Source of the DNA: Alkalicoccobacillus murimartini
GTDB taxonomy: Bacteria; Bacillota; Bacilli; Bacillales; Bacillaceae_D
Length of the DNA stretch: 64,000 bases
Assembly: GCF_030813245.1 (NCBI RefSeq)
Contig: NZ_JAUSUA010000006.1
Location: 62,001 to 126,000, forward strand
Direction of reading: 5' to 3'
Shown: piece by piece, positions 9,258 to 17,913 of the stretch
Layout: every line of letters starts with the position of its first letter
Position numbering within the stretch: position 1 is the stretch's first letter
Notes under the pieces: model-generated
The model's database searches: none
What the model was told of the DNA's origin: nothing
The model's input: the letters and a program-made list of their open reading frames with translations, nothing else
Made by a program: the position numbers and the translations under genes

Positions 9258-10481
9258 ATGAATGTTCATATGAAAAACATAGCATTTAATAGCTCTCAGT
9301 CTGATAGCCAGAACATTCTAAACGATTCTCGTGTTCCCGCTTTAATCTGGGTTGTTCTAGTTTATTTTTCTGTGATATACACCCAGTTTTCCGTGATTTC
9401 TACTTGGTTCGAATTGATTAGTTTTACAGCTTTTATTCTGATACATTCTCTTCTACATTGGTATGCAGGATCCATTGTTGCTAAGGGTCCTTGGATTTAT
9501 TTCTTGATACAGGGACTTGTTGTCTGGGGGTGCGCCTTTGTTATGCCTAACGCTCACTCAGAAATTTTTGTGAGCCTTTTGACAGCTTTAGCAGGGCAAA
9601 GCATTGGCGTCTACTTAAAGAGAATGAAGGTTTTCTTAGTGTGTGCCTTTTACTGTACGTTATTTTCTTTTTCGATTATTTGGTTTGATCCGAACGAGAA
9701 TGTATTAGCAAACGTGCCATCGCTTTTGTTCATTATGTTTTTTGTTATAGGGTATGCGTCTTTGTTTTATAAACAAGTACGGGCGAAGGTACGAACTCAA
9801 TTGTTTTTACATGAATTGGAGCAATCACATAGGAAAGTCGAAGAACTAACCATAGCTAACGAACGTCAAAGAATGGCACGTAATTTACATGATACTTTGG
9901 CACAAGGTGTGGCCGGGCTCATCATGCAGTTGGATGCGGTGGATGCACAATTAAAAAATGGCAATGAAAAACGTGCCCATGAGATTGTTCAGCGATCAAA
10001 AGCGCAAGCAAAACGTACGCTTTCAGAAGCTAGAACGGCAATTGATGACTTACGTTCGTATTCGGCAGAGGAGCTAGATATTTCGAAAGCGGTGAAAATA
10101 GAGGCTGAACACTTTCGAAATACAACAGGTATTTCTATTTCTACACAAGTAATGCCTCATCCACCAGAAGTGTCAAAGTTAATTTTTGAACATAGTTTAC
10201 ACATCATCCGAGAATGTTTAGCAAACACAGCTAAACATTCTAATGCATCGAAGGTAGAAGTTTTTATTACATGCGAGAAGAATGTACTTGAACTAAAAGT
10301 AACAGATGATGGTTTAGGTTTTGATACTAAGCTAATTGAACAGCAATCAGGTAGCTATGGTTTAATTGGATTATATGAACGCGTTAGAATTCTTGGAGGA
10401 GATATGAAAATAAACAGTGGAAAGCAAGGTACAGACGTTTCAGTTCGCATTCCATTACAACAGGAGGAAACTGATTTATGA
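9258..10481 (+). CDS. Sensor histidine kinase, NarL/LuxR-partner type
   Basis: A 407-residue membrane kinase. Residues about 28-170 form five or six membrane segments, then a short coiled linker, an HisKA_3 dimerisation domain with phospho-His 211 (ARNLHDTLAQG) and a HATPase domain (N box near 323, G box DDGLGF at 350-355). Architecture and length are like B. subtilis YxjM and LnrJ. It overlaps the response regulator by 4 nt (ATGA). No extracellular sensor domain is visible, so it probably senses within the membrane. Confidence 0.85.
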   Translation: MNVHMKNIAFNSSQSDSQNILNDSRVPALIWVVLVYFSVIYTQFSVISTWFELISFTAFILIHSLLHWYAGSIVAKGPWIYFLIQGLVVWGCAFVMPNAHSEIFVSLLTALAGQSIGVYLKRMKVFLVCAFYCTLFSFSIIWFDPNENVLANVPSLLFIMFFVIGYASLFYKQVRAKVRTQLFLHELEQSHRKVEELTIANERQRMARNLHDTLAQGVAGLIMQLDAVDAQLKNGNEKRAHEIVQRSKAQAKRTLSEARTAIDDLRSYSAEELDISKAVKIEAEHFRNTTGISISTQVMPHPPEVSKLIFEHSLHIIRECLANTAKHSNASKVEVFITCEKNVLELKVTDDGLGFDTKLIEQQSGSYGLIGLYERVRILGGDMKINSGKQGTDVSVRIPLQQEETDL

Positions 10482-11125
10482 CAATTAATGTTCTTATAGT
10501 AGATGATCATTTTGTCGTTCGTGAAGGACTTAAGCTAATTTTGGAGACTAATCCTAAGTATGCAGTAGTTGCAGAAGCCTCTAATGGTGTGGAGGCTGTA
10601 AAAATGGCAGAGACTTCTCATCCGGATGTTATCTTATTGGATTTAAATATGCCAGAAATGGACGGATTAGGAGCCATTAATGTGCTTAATGCAAAGGGAC
10701 TCACTATTCCAGTCATTATCTTGACTACATATAACGAAGATGAAATGATGATTCGTGGACTGGAGTTAGGTGCCAAAGGGTATTTGCTTAAAGATACAGG
10801 GAGGGAAATGATATTTCGCTCAATTGATGCAGCAGCACTAGGTGAAACATTGCTCCTACCAGAAATAGCGGAAAAAGTATTTGCGAACAAGATATCAGCA
10901 CCGGAAAAACAATCTCACTCATCAAAAGTCTCTCTATCAAATAAAGAACTGATTGTACTAAAAGCGATCTCTCGTGGATTTCGAAGTAAAGAAATTGGCT
11001 TCGACATGGGTATATCTGAACGTACTGTAAAAACTCATTTAACTAGTATTTATAATAAGTTAGGTGTGAATTCAAGGTCCCAAGCCGTTGCCGTAGCAGT
11101 AGAGTATGGCATCTTACAATTATAA
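10478..11125 (+). CDS. Response regulator, NarL/FixJ family
   Basis: A 215-residue two-domain regulator: receiver with acidic pair D9-D10, phospho-acceptor D55, T83/T84 and K105, and a C-terminal LuxR-type helix-turn-helix (about 150-210, SNKELIVLKAISRGFRSKEI). Partner of the overlapping kinase. The usual ABC exporter targets of this subgroup are not adjacent; the next gene is a lipase-like protein separated by a terminator. Confidence 0.9.
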   Translation: MTINVLIVDDHFVVREGLKLILETNPKYAVVAEASNGVEAVKMAETSHPDVILLDLNMPEMDGLGAINVLNAKGLTIPVIILTTYNEDEMMIRGLELGAKGYLLKDTGREMIFRSIDAAALGETLLLPEIAEKVFANKISAPEKQSHSSKVSLSNKELIVLKAISRGFRSKEIGFDMGISERTVKTHLTSIYNKLGVNSRSQAVAVAVEYGILQL

Positions 11126-11150
11126 TTCACATTGATATATATTTGCCCAT

Positions 11151-11190
11151 TCGTACAGCAGGGGATTGCCCTTTTGTACGATTTTTTGTT
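11151..11190 (+). terminator. Terminator of the two-component operon
   Basis: TCGTACA...TGTACGA stem with an inner GGGG/CCC(T) pairing, then TTTTTTGTTTTT. Confidence 0.8.
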
Positions 11191-11323
11191 TTTCAACTTT
11201 GTTTATACTAATCGTATAGAAATAAAGAGGAGTGAATGGTTCGTGACAGGATAGCCACCATAATGATCATTATATTTGCAAAATGAATCTACCATAACAA
11301 CATGATTTACTGGAGGACAACAT

Positions 11324-12544
11324 ATGAAAAAACTACTTTTAGTGGGCACTCTGATCATTGTATTAGCTATAATTTTGTATCTCATTTTTGGAAGAGATAA
11401 CAATTTTACAATTCAAAAAGAATTTCCGAAACCAGTTGGAGAATATACAGTTGGGCGTACACAGATGGATTTCAAACACACAGCATCAGACAACTCAGAA
11501 AGGGAAATTACAGCACTATTTTTCTATCCCTCTGATAGCAATGAAGACAAAGAAACAGCAGAATATGCATTCCCAGAGTTTCATTCGTTTAGGGATGAAC
11601 TAACGACCAGATTAGGAACAGAAGGTGAACAGCTTTTTGAAACAGATTTTAAAACCTGGTCATATGATGATTTGGCTCTATCCGAAAAGGAAAACGAGTA
11701 TCCCGTTCTATTCTTTAGTCACGGAGCTGGGGCTTACCCACAGCAGGGAACTTTATTTGCCCAAGATTTAGCAAGTGCTGGCTATATTGTGGTGTCGGTT
11801 GGGCATGCCGAATCTGGTGTGTCTAAATTCACGGATGGACGAACTGTTGGAATGTCAGAAAGGTTTTTTGAAGATATATCTGACTATGCATCTGAATTCC
11901 TTAAAAAGGTTATGCTACAACTTAGTATTACGTCAAAGAAGTTCGATGAAGAGAAAGCGATTGAGACCTCAAGAAAATTGACATCAGCACCAGGGGCAGT
12001 AAACTTTTCAAAATATGCTGATCTACAAAGCGAGGACATTAGTTATGTTGCCGATCATTTGTACAAAATGAATACAGGTGACGTTGAATCCATATTTGAA
12101 GGTAGACTACAGCTTGATATTGGGATGGGGGTATTTGGCCATTCTTTTGGTGGGACCACAGCTGTACTTGTCAGCCGTGATGATGAGCGATTTATCGGTG
12201 GTGTTAATCTTGATGGTAATATGTTAGGCGCTTTAGACAGTGATTTGAAGAAACCTTTTATGCAACTTGGTACCGTGCTTGCCTATAATACGAATGCATT
12301 TTTTCTTGAATCGAACAGCGAGAAAACCTATCTTGGCATCGTTGATGATGTGACGCATGGTGATTTTTCAGATTCTTTATTTACGGCTACGGATAAGGAC
12401 TCAAGAGGAAGTAGGGACGCCTTGGAACAACGCGACATCATTAACTCTTATACGAAGGCTTTTTTTGATAAATATTTATTAAAAGAAGAGTTGGAGATTG
12501 AAGCTCTCAATTTTGAAGGTGTTGAGATGATAATAAAGCCTTAA
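11324..12544 (+). CDS. Secreted or membrane-anchored alpha/beta hydrolase, PAF-acetylhydrolase-like
   Basis: A 406-residue protein with an N-terminal membrane anchor or signal (about 3-22). The oxyanion-region motif VLFFSHGAGAYPQ (about 128-140) and the nucleophile elbow GHSFGG with Ser274 match the platelet-activating-factor acetylhydrolase isoform II-like family. A late His near 347 (DVTHGDFSD) is the likely catalytic base. It probably hydrolyses short acyl esters or lipids outside the membrane. The SD CTGGAGG fixes the start. It is monocistronic with its own terminator. Confidence 0.75.
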   Translation: MKKLLLVGTLIIVLAIILYLIFGRDNNFTIQKEFPKPVGEYTVGRTQMDFKHTASDNSEREITALFFYPSDSNEDKETAEYAFPEFHSFRDELTTRLGTEGEQLFETDFKTWSYDDLALSEKENEYPVLFFSHGAGAYPQQGTLFAQDLASAGYIVVSVGHAESGVSKFTDGRTVGMSERFFEDISDYASEFLKKVMLQLSITSKKFDEEKAIETSRKLTSAPGAVNFSKYADLQSEDISYVADHLYKMNTGDVESIFEGRLQLDIGMGVFGHSFGGTTAVLVSRDDERFIGGVNLDGNMLGALDSDLKKPFMQLGTVLAYNTNAFFLESNSEKTYLGIVDDVTHGDFSDSLFTATDKDSRGSRDALEQRDIINSYTKAFFDKYLLKEELEIEALNFEGVEMIIKP

Positions 12545-12583
12545 TGGCCATTAGAGTCCTCAGGGACGAATATCGTTTTAAAT

Positions 12584-12619
12584 AAGTAGGACCAAGGCTA
12601 AAGAGCTTTGGTCCTACTT
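12584..12619. terminator. Bidirectional terminator (ACCAAGGCT family)
   Basis: 12-bp perfect stem AAGTAGGACCAA / TTGGTCCTACTT plus inner GGCT/AGCT pairing. It lies between two convergent genes (hydrolase and the minus-strand membrane protein). Confidence 0.75.
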
Positions 12620-12673
12620 GTTTTGGGGATATATAAGTTGTTAAAGGAGTCTATTCAGAAGAAATATTAAAGT

Positions 12674-13054
12674 TTATACGTTATGTAGCTCAGTAGTTTT
12701 TTTCATTTCTTTATAATTCTTATGTGTTTCATAAATTGTATAGATGAAAAGTAAGAACAACACTGGGTTTACTAGCCCAGATTGAGATTGGATCCCTTGA
12801 AGAACAAAGATGACTATCAATAAAACGAATAAGGATATCGAAATGGAACTTATCCAGAAATGTTCTTTGTTTGTTTTGATTTTTGTCGTAGAGCTGAGAA
12901 TTGTCTCAACTAAGGAAAGTATAATCATGGATACAACGATAGTAGGAGTGGTAAGTGTATTGAAAATTAGTAAGTTCGGTAAGAAATCTTTAATGACTAA
13001 TAATAAAAACAAAGAGTAAACAATAATTTGCATAGCAAGTATTACGTTTTTCAA
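12674..13054 (-). CDS. Hypothetical four-helix membrane protein
   Basis: A 126-residue protein with hydrophobic segments near 5-20, 35-52, 70-88 and 95-110 and a basic C-terminal tail (ETHKNYKEMKKTT). TTG start behind a GGGGG-type SD. No family is recognised. Confidence 0.55.
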   Translation of the reverse strand: MKNVILAMQIIVYSLFLLLVIKDFLPNLLIFNTLTTPTIVVSMIILSLVETILSSTTKIKTNKEHFWISSISISLFVLLIVIFVLQGIQSQSGLVNPVLFLLFIYTIYETHKNYKEMKKTTELHNV

Positions 13055-13287
13055 TTAGGAACCCCCAATAAAAAGTATGAAAGTGTATAAGTTATTATAG
13101 CGAATATACATATATTTGAAAAGGTAGATCGAATGATTTAATGCAGCATTGGATGGTGTATTAAGTAGATCGGAAGCTTAATAAAGAATTAAGATTTAAG
13201 AACATAAATATAGTGTAATATGGAAAAAGAGGTAGAAATATGAGGGTGTAATCTTTTTAAAAAGATAAAACATAAGGGGCGACTTGA

Positions 13288-13686
13288 ATGAAATGGTTTG
13301 GAATTTTTTTAAGTATATGTGTGATTAGTTTAGCTGCGTTTTTATTTATAACTAAATCCTATTATTTTTACCCTGCTCTTCCGATTGAAAATTTATCTGC
13401 ACGAACTGTAATTGATACATTCAATAGATCTGATGATGAAGTAGCACAAATAGCAGAATTAGATGATTACATCTGGTATCTAACCGAGAGTAATAAAGAA
13501 GAAGGCTTCGGGACATCAGATAAGAATATCAAACAACTGATTCAATCAAGAGGATGGGATTTCAAAGAGAAAGTTGGTTCTGCTTTTTTCTTTGAAAAAG
13601 CGAATGAAGAACTAATTATAACGACTCAAATGTGGACTGAGCAATACGTTCTAGTACAGGCGCAGAATAAATTTAAAGAACTATAA
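13288..13686 (+). CDS. Hypothetical membrane-anchored protein
   Basis: A 132-residue protein with one N-terminal membrane segment (about 4-22) followed by a soluble acidic domain containing RGWDFKEKVGSAFFFE. SD AGGGGCGA. Its layout resembles small extracytoplasmic Bacillus proteins of unknown function. Monocistronic. Confidence 0.55.
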   Translation: MKWFGIFLSICVISLAAFLFITKSYYFYPALPIENLSARTVIDTFNRSDDEVAQIAELDDYIWYLTESNKEEGFGTSDKNIKQLIQSRGWDFKEKVGSAFFFEKANEELIITTQMWTEQYVLVQAQNKFKEL

Positions 13687-13691
13687 AAGAA

Positions 13692-13732
13692 TTAGTGAGG
13701 TTTAACTCGTGGCTGTCGAGTCCTCTCAACCG
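13692..13732 (+). repeat. tRNA-Leu-like 3' fragment (copy D)
   Basis: TTAGTGAGGTTTAACTCGTG (variable arm) and GTCGAGTCCTCTCAACCG (T loop and acceptor 3' strand) match copy A (2018) closely at the 3' end; the T-arm 5' strand has changed. It starts 6 nt after the preceding stop codon and is followed by a hairpin of the same terminator family. Confidence 0.5.
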
Positions 13733-13736
13733 TTAT

Positions 13737-13772
13737 AGTATTTTCAAGGCTTTAGAGCTTTGGTGCTTTCTT
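13737..13772 (+). terminator. Terminator hairpin (ACCAAGGCT family, decayed stem)
   Basis: AGTATTTTCAAGGCT / AGAGCTTTGGTGCT with a damaged outer stem and the tail TTTCTTTG. It lies downstream of the 132-residue gene. Confidence 0.5.
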
Positions 13773-13821
13773 TGTTAAAAAAGATCTACAAGTAAATACT
13801 CGCACTGAAGTAAATGAACAT

Positions 13822-13870
13822 ATAGATAAAACCACACAAAGATCGTTCGATCCGGTGTGGTTTTATCTAT
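13822..13870. terminator. Bidirectional terminator
   Basis: Perfect 16-bp stem ATAGATAAAACCACAC / GTGTGGTTTTATCTAT. It lies between convergent units and serves the HAD gene on the minus strand. Confidence 0.8.
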
Positions 13871-13880
13871 GTGTGGTGTA

Positions 13881-14522
13881 TCATGATAAAGATATTTTAT
13901 TACTAATAGTTAGTACATCCTTTGGATGATGAAGCAATCCTGTTGGAGACACGGCTTCTAGCACATTCATTTTCCCTTCTCCCCACAGTGCTCCATACCC
14001 CTCAATTCCAGCATTAAAAGCTGCTAAAATATCTGTAGGTTGATCCCCAATATATAGACAATCCTCAGCTTTTTGATTTAATGTCCTCATTGCTTTTAAT
14101 AAAGGCTCTGGATCGGGTTTATGATTTGTGCAATCATCTAACCCGACGATGACATCAAAAAATGAAATGAGGTTTGTATTCTGAAGTTCTTGAACAACAT
14201 ATCTTCTATATTTGGATGAAACTATACCCATTTTGATTCCTCTGTTTTTTAATTCGCTTAACATTTCATATACACCAGCATATTCTTCAACTTGGCCATT
14301 AATCATTTCGTAATGCTCAAAGAATGATTCAAGAATTATTTCTTCTTGTCCACTAAACCATTCGTTTAATATGCGTGTAATTGGCTTACCAATTAAATAA
14401 TTTTTTTCTTCAGTTGTAAGAGTACTCTTTCTGAAGCTCTCTATACAGTTGCAACAAGCTTGAATATACCATTTTTCACTATCATGAAGTGTTCCATCTA
14501 GATCAAATAAAATTGCTTTCAT
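13881..14522 (-). CDS. HAD superfamily phosphatase, phosphoglycolate phosphatase-like
   Basis: A 213-residue HAD hydrolase. Motif I FDLDGT uses Asp7 and Asp9, motif II is the IVSSK segment, and motif III/IV include KPDPEPLL and YIGDQPTDILAA. The helical cap after motif I gives the class I (Gph/PgmB-like) layout. It should dephosphorylate a small sugar phosphate or nucleotide. It is the second gene of an operon with a Nudix hydrolase (15-nt gap), suggesting nucleotide or metabolite house-cleaning. Confidence 0.8.
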   Translation of the reverse strand: MKAILFDLDGTLHDSEKWYIQACCNCIESFRKSTLTTEEKNYLIGKPITRILNEWFSGQEEIILESFFEHYEMINGQVEEYAGVYEMLSELKNRGIKMGIVSSKYRRYVVQELQNTNLISFFDVIVGLDDCTNHKPDPEPLLKAMRTLNQKAEDCLYIGDQPTDILAAFNAGIEGYGALWGEGKMNVLEAVSPTGLLHHPKDVLTISNKISLS

Positions 14523-14537
14523 ACTTCCTCCATATTA

Positions 14538-14933
14538 TTAAATAAGTAAATGTTTAAGAGCGTTATCAGTAGTGATAGTAATATTTTTAGGGATATCTTT
14601 TATAGAAAACCATTGTACACTTTCCAAGGCTTGCGGTTCCATATTATGTACAGTGCCTCTGGTGATTTCTGCTAGGAAGGTTGGCGCGACATAGTGAATA
14701 TCCTCTGATTTGATAATATGATTTGTCACACACAAGAGTTCTTTTACGGTGATATCAATATTTAACTCTTCTTTGATTTCACGCACTACTGCATTCTCTA
14801 TCGTCTCCATGTAATCTACCTTTCCACCGGGTAAACTCCAACAACCAGCTTCAGGTGATCTTTTACGTTTGACTAGCAATATATTTTTATCTTGATCAAG
14901 TATTAATGCTCCAACACCAACAGATGGTTTCAT
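14538..14933 (-). CDS. Nudix hydrolase (MutT-like)
   Basis: A 131-residue protein with a complete Nudix box at 37-59 (G, five residues, E, then REIKEEL). A small acidic domain of this size usually hydrolyses nucleoside di- or triphosphates or related compounds. First gene of an operon with the HAD phosphatase. Confidence 0.85.
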   Translation of the reverse strand: MKPSVGVGALILDQDKNILLVKRKRSPEAGCWSLPGGKVDYMETIENAVVREIKEELNIDITVKELLCVTNHIIKSEDIHYVAPTFLAEITRGTVHNMEPQALESVQWFSIKDIPKNITITTDNALKHLLI

Positions 14934-15106
14934 GTACCTGTTCCTCCAAATGACATAGTTAAAATTAGTATATCATATAGAAAAAAGATATTAAGATTAC
15001 GAATTATTCTTAAATAATCAGAGAAGAGAATTCTAGTTATTTCTTTTTCAAGGGCTAAAAAAATAAAAAGTGTAAGCCAAAAAGGGGATGAGAAATCTGT
15101 TAATAA

Positions 15107-15133
15107 AAAAGCGCTATAAATATTAGCGCTTTA
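15107..15133 (-). terminator. Terminator of the quinone oxidoreductase gene
   Basis: On the minus strand AAAGCGCTA / TAGCGCTTT with a TTTTTT tail, 30 nt after the stop. Confidence 0.75.
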
Positions 15134-15161
15134 TTCTTCATTGTACTAAATTTTCTACTAC

Positions 15162-16130
15162 TTATATTTGTATAATGCGTTTTCCACACCCGCCGCCAGC
15201 TTCCAAAGAACGATGTGCTTCAGCAATATCGGAGAGTGGGTAAATACTATCGATAATTGGTTTAATATAGCCTGCATCTACATAACCTGCTAATTCCTTT
15301 AAAAGCTCGGATTTTGGATTCGCGCTAAACGTTCGTACTCTACGAGAGCCAAAAATGCTTGAGCCTACTATATAAGAGAATGTAGCAAAACTAGGAAAAC
15401 TAATAGTGACCATCCGTCCATTGTTTGTAAGCAAGCGTCTGTAATGTTTGAGGTCTGTGCCCACGGTGTCCATAATAACATCGAACGTTCCGAGATCAGC
15501 AGGGGAGGTTTTCGAGTAATCAAACACTTCATCTGCACCGATGTCCTTTAAAAAATGAAGATGTTTTGCGCTCGCAAGTGCAGTCACATGCGCACCTAAC
15601 ATGCGGCCAATTTGTACAGCTAGACTGCCAACTCCGCCACTTGCACCACGCACAAGCAATCTTTCACCTCTTTTAAGTTCTGTTTTAGTTCGTAATGCAA
15701 TGATAGCAGTCGCACCAACTCCTGGCAGCGCCGCAGCTTGCAAAAGGTCAATGTTCGTAGGACTCAGGGATAATTGCTCTGGCACTATCGATACATATTC
15801 AGCAGCAGTTCCCATTTGGCTTTTTAAGTTCATTGGTAGAAGACCCCACACTTTATCGCCTACTTGAAAACGTGTGACACCTAATCCAATTTCAACGATC
15901 TCACCAGAAAAATCAACTCCAGTGCTTTTTGGAAATGTTTTTCCTGTTAACATCTTCAGTTTTCCTGATCGAAACATCGTGTCCATAGGATTTACACTTG
16001 TACCATATATACGAATGAGTACCTCCTCTGGTTTTACTGCTGGTTTTGCTATATAACCTTCGTATAAAACATCTGGTGATCCATAGTCGTTGTATTGTGC
16101 AGCGCGCATCTTATTTTTACTCGTCGTCAT
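15162..16130 (-). CDS. Zinc-free NADP-dependent alcohol dehydrogenase / quinone oxidoreductase
   Basis: A 322-residue MDR-superfamily enzyme. GroES-like N-terminal half, then a Rossmann NADPH domain with VRGASGGVGSLAVQIGRML at about 156-174. No zinc-binding Cys cluster is present, so it belongs to the QOR (zeta-crystallin-like) branch that reduces quinones or reactive enones. The SD GGAGAGGTG fixes the start at MTTSK. It is divergent from an HxlR regulator at 16318, a classic regulator-target pair. Confidence 0.85.
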   Translation of the reverse strand: MTTSKNKMRAAQYNDYGSPDVLYEGYIAKPAVKPEEVLIRIYGTSVNPMDTMFRSGKLKMLTGKTFPKSTGVDFSGEIVEIGLGVTRFQVGDKVWGLLPMNLKSQMGTAAEYVSIVPEQLSLSPTNIDLLQAAALPGVGATAIIALRTKTELKRGERLLVRGASGGVGSLAVQIGRMLGAHVTALASAKHLHFLKDIGADEVFDYSKTSPADLGTFDVIMDTVGTDLKHYRRLLTNNGRMVTISFPSFATFSYIVGSSIFGSRRVRTFSANPKSELLKELAGYVDAGYIKPIIDSIYPLSDIAEAHRSLEAGGGCGKRIIQI

Positions 16131-16231
16131 TTAATTACACCTCTCCAGTAAAGCTAGCGTAATGATTTCTATATTTATCAAACCAACCACTCCTTTTATT
16201 GTTAAAACCAACAATGACTTGATTTCCTAAT

Positions 16232-16289
16232 TTGATTATAATTAAAGTGATCTAGATAACAAGTACGCATAATAAACTGTCTAAGTAAG
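16232..16289 (+). promoter_or_regulatory. Promoter/operator region of the HxlR gene
   Basis: TTGATT (16232-16237), 17-nt spacer, GATAAC (16255-16260), followed directly by AAGTACGCA (16261) and TAAGTAAG (16282). The same two half motifs occur upstream of the flavodoxin-like reductase at 20756, which is paired with another HxlR gene. Plausible HxlR binding site; weak evidence. Confidence 0.35.
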
Positions 16290-16317
16290 AAAAAAATGAC
16301 CTAGAAAGGAATACATG

Positions 16318-16653
16318 ATGACTAATAATCACGTAAATAAAGAGATAGCTTCAGCCCATTACGCACTAAAAGTTTTATCAGGAAAATGGAACTTACCTAT
16401 CCTTGCTGCATTGTGCAGTAATAGAATCATTCGGTATAACGAATTAAAGCGACAGGTAATAGGTATTACAGGAACTATGCTTAATCAATCCCTAAAGGAA
16501 TTGATTGATTATGGAATTGTTCAAAGAGTTCAATATAATGAAGTTCCACCTAAAGTTGAGTATTCATTAACTGAAGTTGGGTTAGAACTTATGCCGATCT
16601 ACGAACAACTTGATTTATGGGGAGAGAAAAACCTAGAAAGGAAAGGTGACTAA
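16318..16653 (+). CDS. HxlR family transcriptional regulator
   Basis: A 111-residue winged helix-turn-helix (HxlR/DUF24) protein with the family signature VLSGKWNLPILAAL, NELKRQVIGITGTMLNQSL and PPKVEYSLTEVG. Family members such as YodB, CatR and HypR sense quinones, diamide or electrophiles through a Cys. Here the only Cys is in ALCSNR (about residue 37) of the first helix region. Divergent from a quinone oxidoreductase. ATG at 16318 is preferred over 16315 for SD spacing. Confidence 0.85.
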   Translation: MTNNHVNKEIASAHYALKVLSGKWNLPILAALCSNRIIRYNELKRQVIGITGTMLNQSLKELIDYGIVQRVQYNEVPPKVEYSLTEVGLELMPIYEQLDLWGEKNLERKGD

Positions 16654-16656
16654 AAA

Positions 16657-16677
16657 AGTCCTCAATGATTGAGGACT
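16657..16677. terminator. Terminator between hxlR and GNAT gene
   Basis: AGTCCTCA / TGAGGACT with a 5-nt loop; TTTTTTA follows on the minus strand. It serves the convergent GNAT gene and probably hxlR. Confidence 0.7.
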
Positions 16678-16690
16678 AATAAATTGAACG

Positions 16691-17575
16691 TTAACAGTGT
16701 GATGTAATTGGGAATTTGAAATGACCTTCTAATACGGGACTAGTTGATAGATAAAACAGTGCATCATCATCAGTCTGAACTTTTTCAACGTGTAACCCTT
16801 TAATATGATCTGGTTCAAAGTGAAACACAACATGTTCCATTTTCTCGTCTACTACTTTACTTAACACTGTATAAGTGTCTTGTTCTTTAGTTGAGATAAT
16901 ATCAAAAATATGCAATGTACGCTCTTCAAGTTCCATTAAGACAACAGCTTCTAATTCCGAAATGTAGTATATGGATTCAGGAAACACAACTAAATAATAA
17001 AACATTAAGAGCTCTTCATTATTCTCTACAATGATTTTACTCTTATTTACGTAGCGATTTATTGCGGTTGTTTCAAGCAAAATGATATCAGAGTCAACGT
17101 CTAACTTTCTTATATCAGTTTTCATTGCTATATTCAAATGACTATTATGGATCTTTAAACTATATTCACTTTCATCAACTCGAGAAAACCCGAATCTAGG
17201 AAAAAATTCAAGCACAGATTCGTTTGCAAATAGGTAGATAAAATCACAATAGTCCTTTTGAGCATTCATTATCTCAGTCATTAGAATTTTGGATAGACCT
17301 TTATTACGGTAACGAACATCAGTCATTACAGTCCCAATTTGAATGGCGTTATATGACACATGATCAATCACAATGTTCATTTTAAAGATTGAAGCATTCG
17401 CAATGATATCTCCATTTTGATTAGTTAATGAATAAGGTACATATTTATCGGTCCAGTACCCTTTGTTAAACCACTTACTAAAATCTATTTGAAACGTTGC
17501 TTTTGCTAATTGATTAAAGCTGTCTCTAAGCTTTTCATTCTCTCGATAATCGCTTACTAATTTAAAATTCTCCAT
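16691..17575 (-). CDS. Two-domain GNAT acetyltransferase, EIS-like
   Basis: A 294-residue protein. The N-terminal GNAT domain has the core IQIGTVMTDVRYRNKGLSKI (about 82-101, R/Q-x-x-G-x-S/A acetyl-CoA loop) and FFPRFGFSRVD. The C-terminal part (about 150-290) has a second alpha/beta region as in EIS/YjcJ-like acetyltransferases. The substrate is unknown. A terminator-like hairpin lies in its 5' leader (17611-17650). Confidence 0.7.
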   Translation of the reverse strand: MENFKLVSDYRENEKLRDSFNQLAKATFQIDFSKWFNKGYWTDKYVPYSLTNQNGDIIANASIFKMNIVIDHVSYNAIQIGTVMTDVRYRNKGLSKILMTEIMNAQKDYCDFIYLFANESVLEFFPRFGFSRVDESEYSLKIHNSHLNIAMKTDIRKLDVDSDIILLETTAINRYVNKSKIIVENNEELLMFYYLVVFPESIYYISELEAVVLMELEERTLHIFDIISTKEQDTYTVLSKVVDEKMEHVVFHFEPDHIKGLHVEKVQTDDDALFYLSTSPVLEGHFKFPITSHC

Positions 17576-17610
17576 AATGATTCCCCCTGAAAATACCCAT
17601 TTATTTTTAA

Positions 17611-17650
17611 CAAAAAGACTTTATGAGAATAAACTCATAAAGTCTTTTTG
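17611..17650 (-). promoter_or_regulatory. Terminator-like hairpin in the leader of the GNAT gene
   Basis: Perfect 17-bp stem CAAAAAGACTTTATGAG / CTCATAAAGTCTTTTTG ending in a T run on both strands. It lies 36 nt upstream of the GNAT start, between two divergent genes, so it does not end either one. It may be an attenuator for the GNAT gene or the end of a small RNA. Confidence 0.5.
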
Positions 17651-17913
17651 CGCATGGAAAACTTACTACTACCTTAAAAGGTTTTATAGTTTTAGCATAC
17701 TTGTCTAATCCCCTTGTTATGTAATAAAAAACATCATAGCATAGAAATTTTTTGGAGTCATTGCTTTTGTAGATAAACGAATGTATAGGAAAAGTTGAGT
17801 TTTCTTCTACAACTAAAGATGTAGTATATATCCGACTTTACGAAGTGTTTATGTAACAAGTGCTTTGTTATTCTATTCTAGATCATTAGGTTTAATAGAG
17901 AGGTTGAGGTAGT

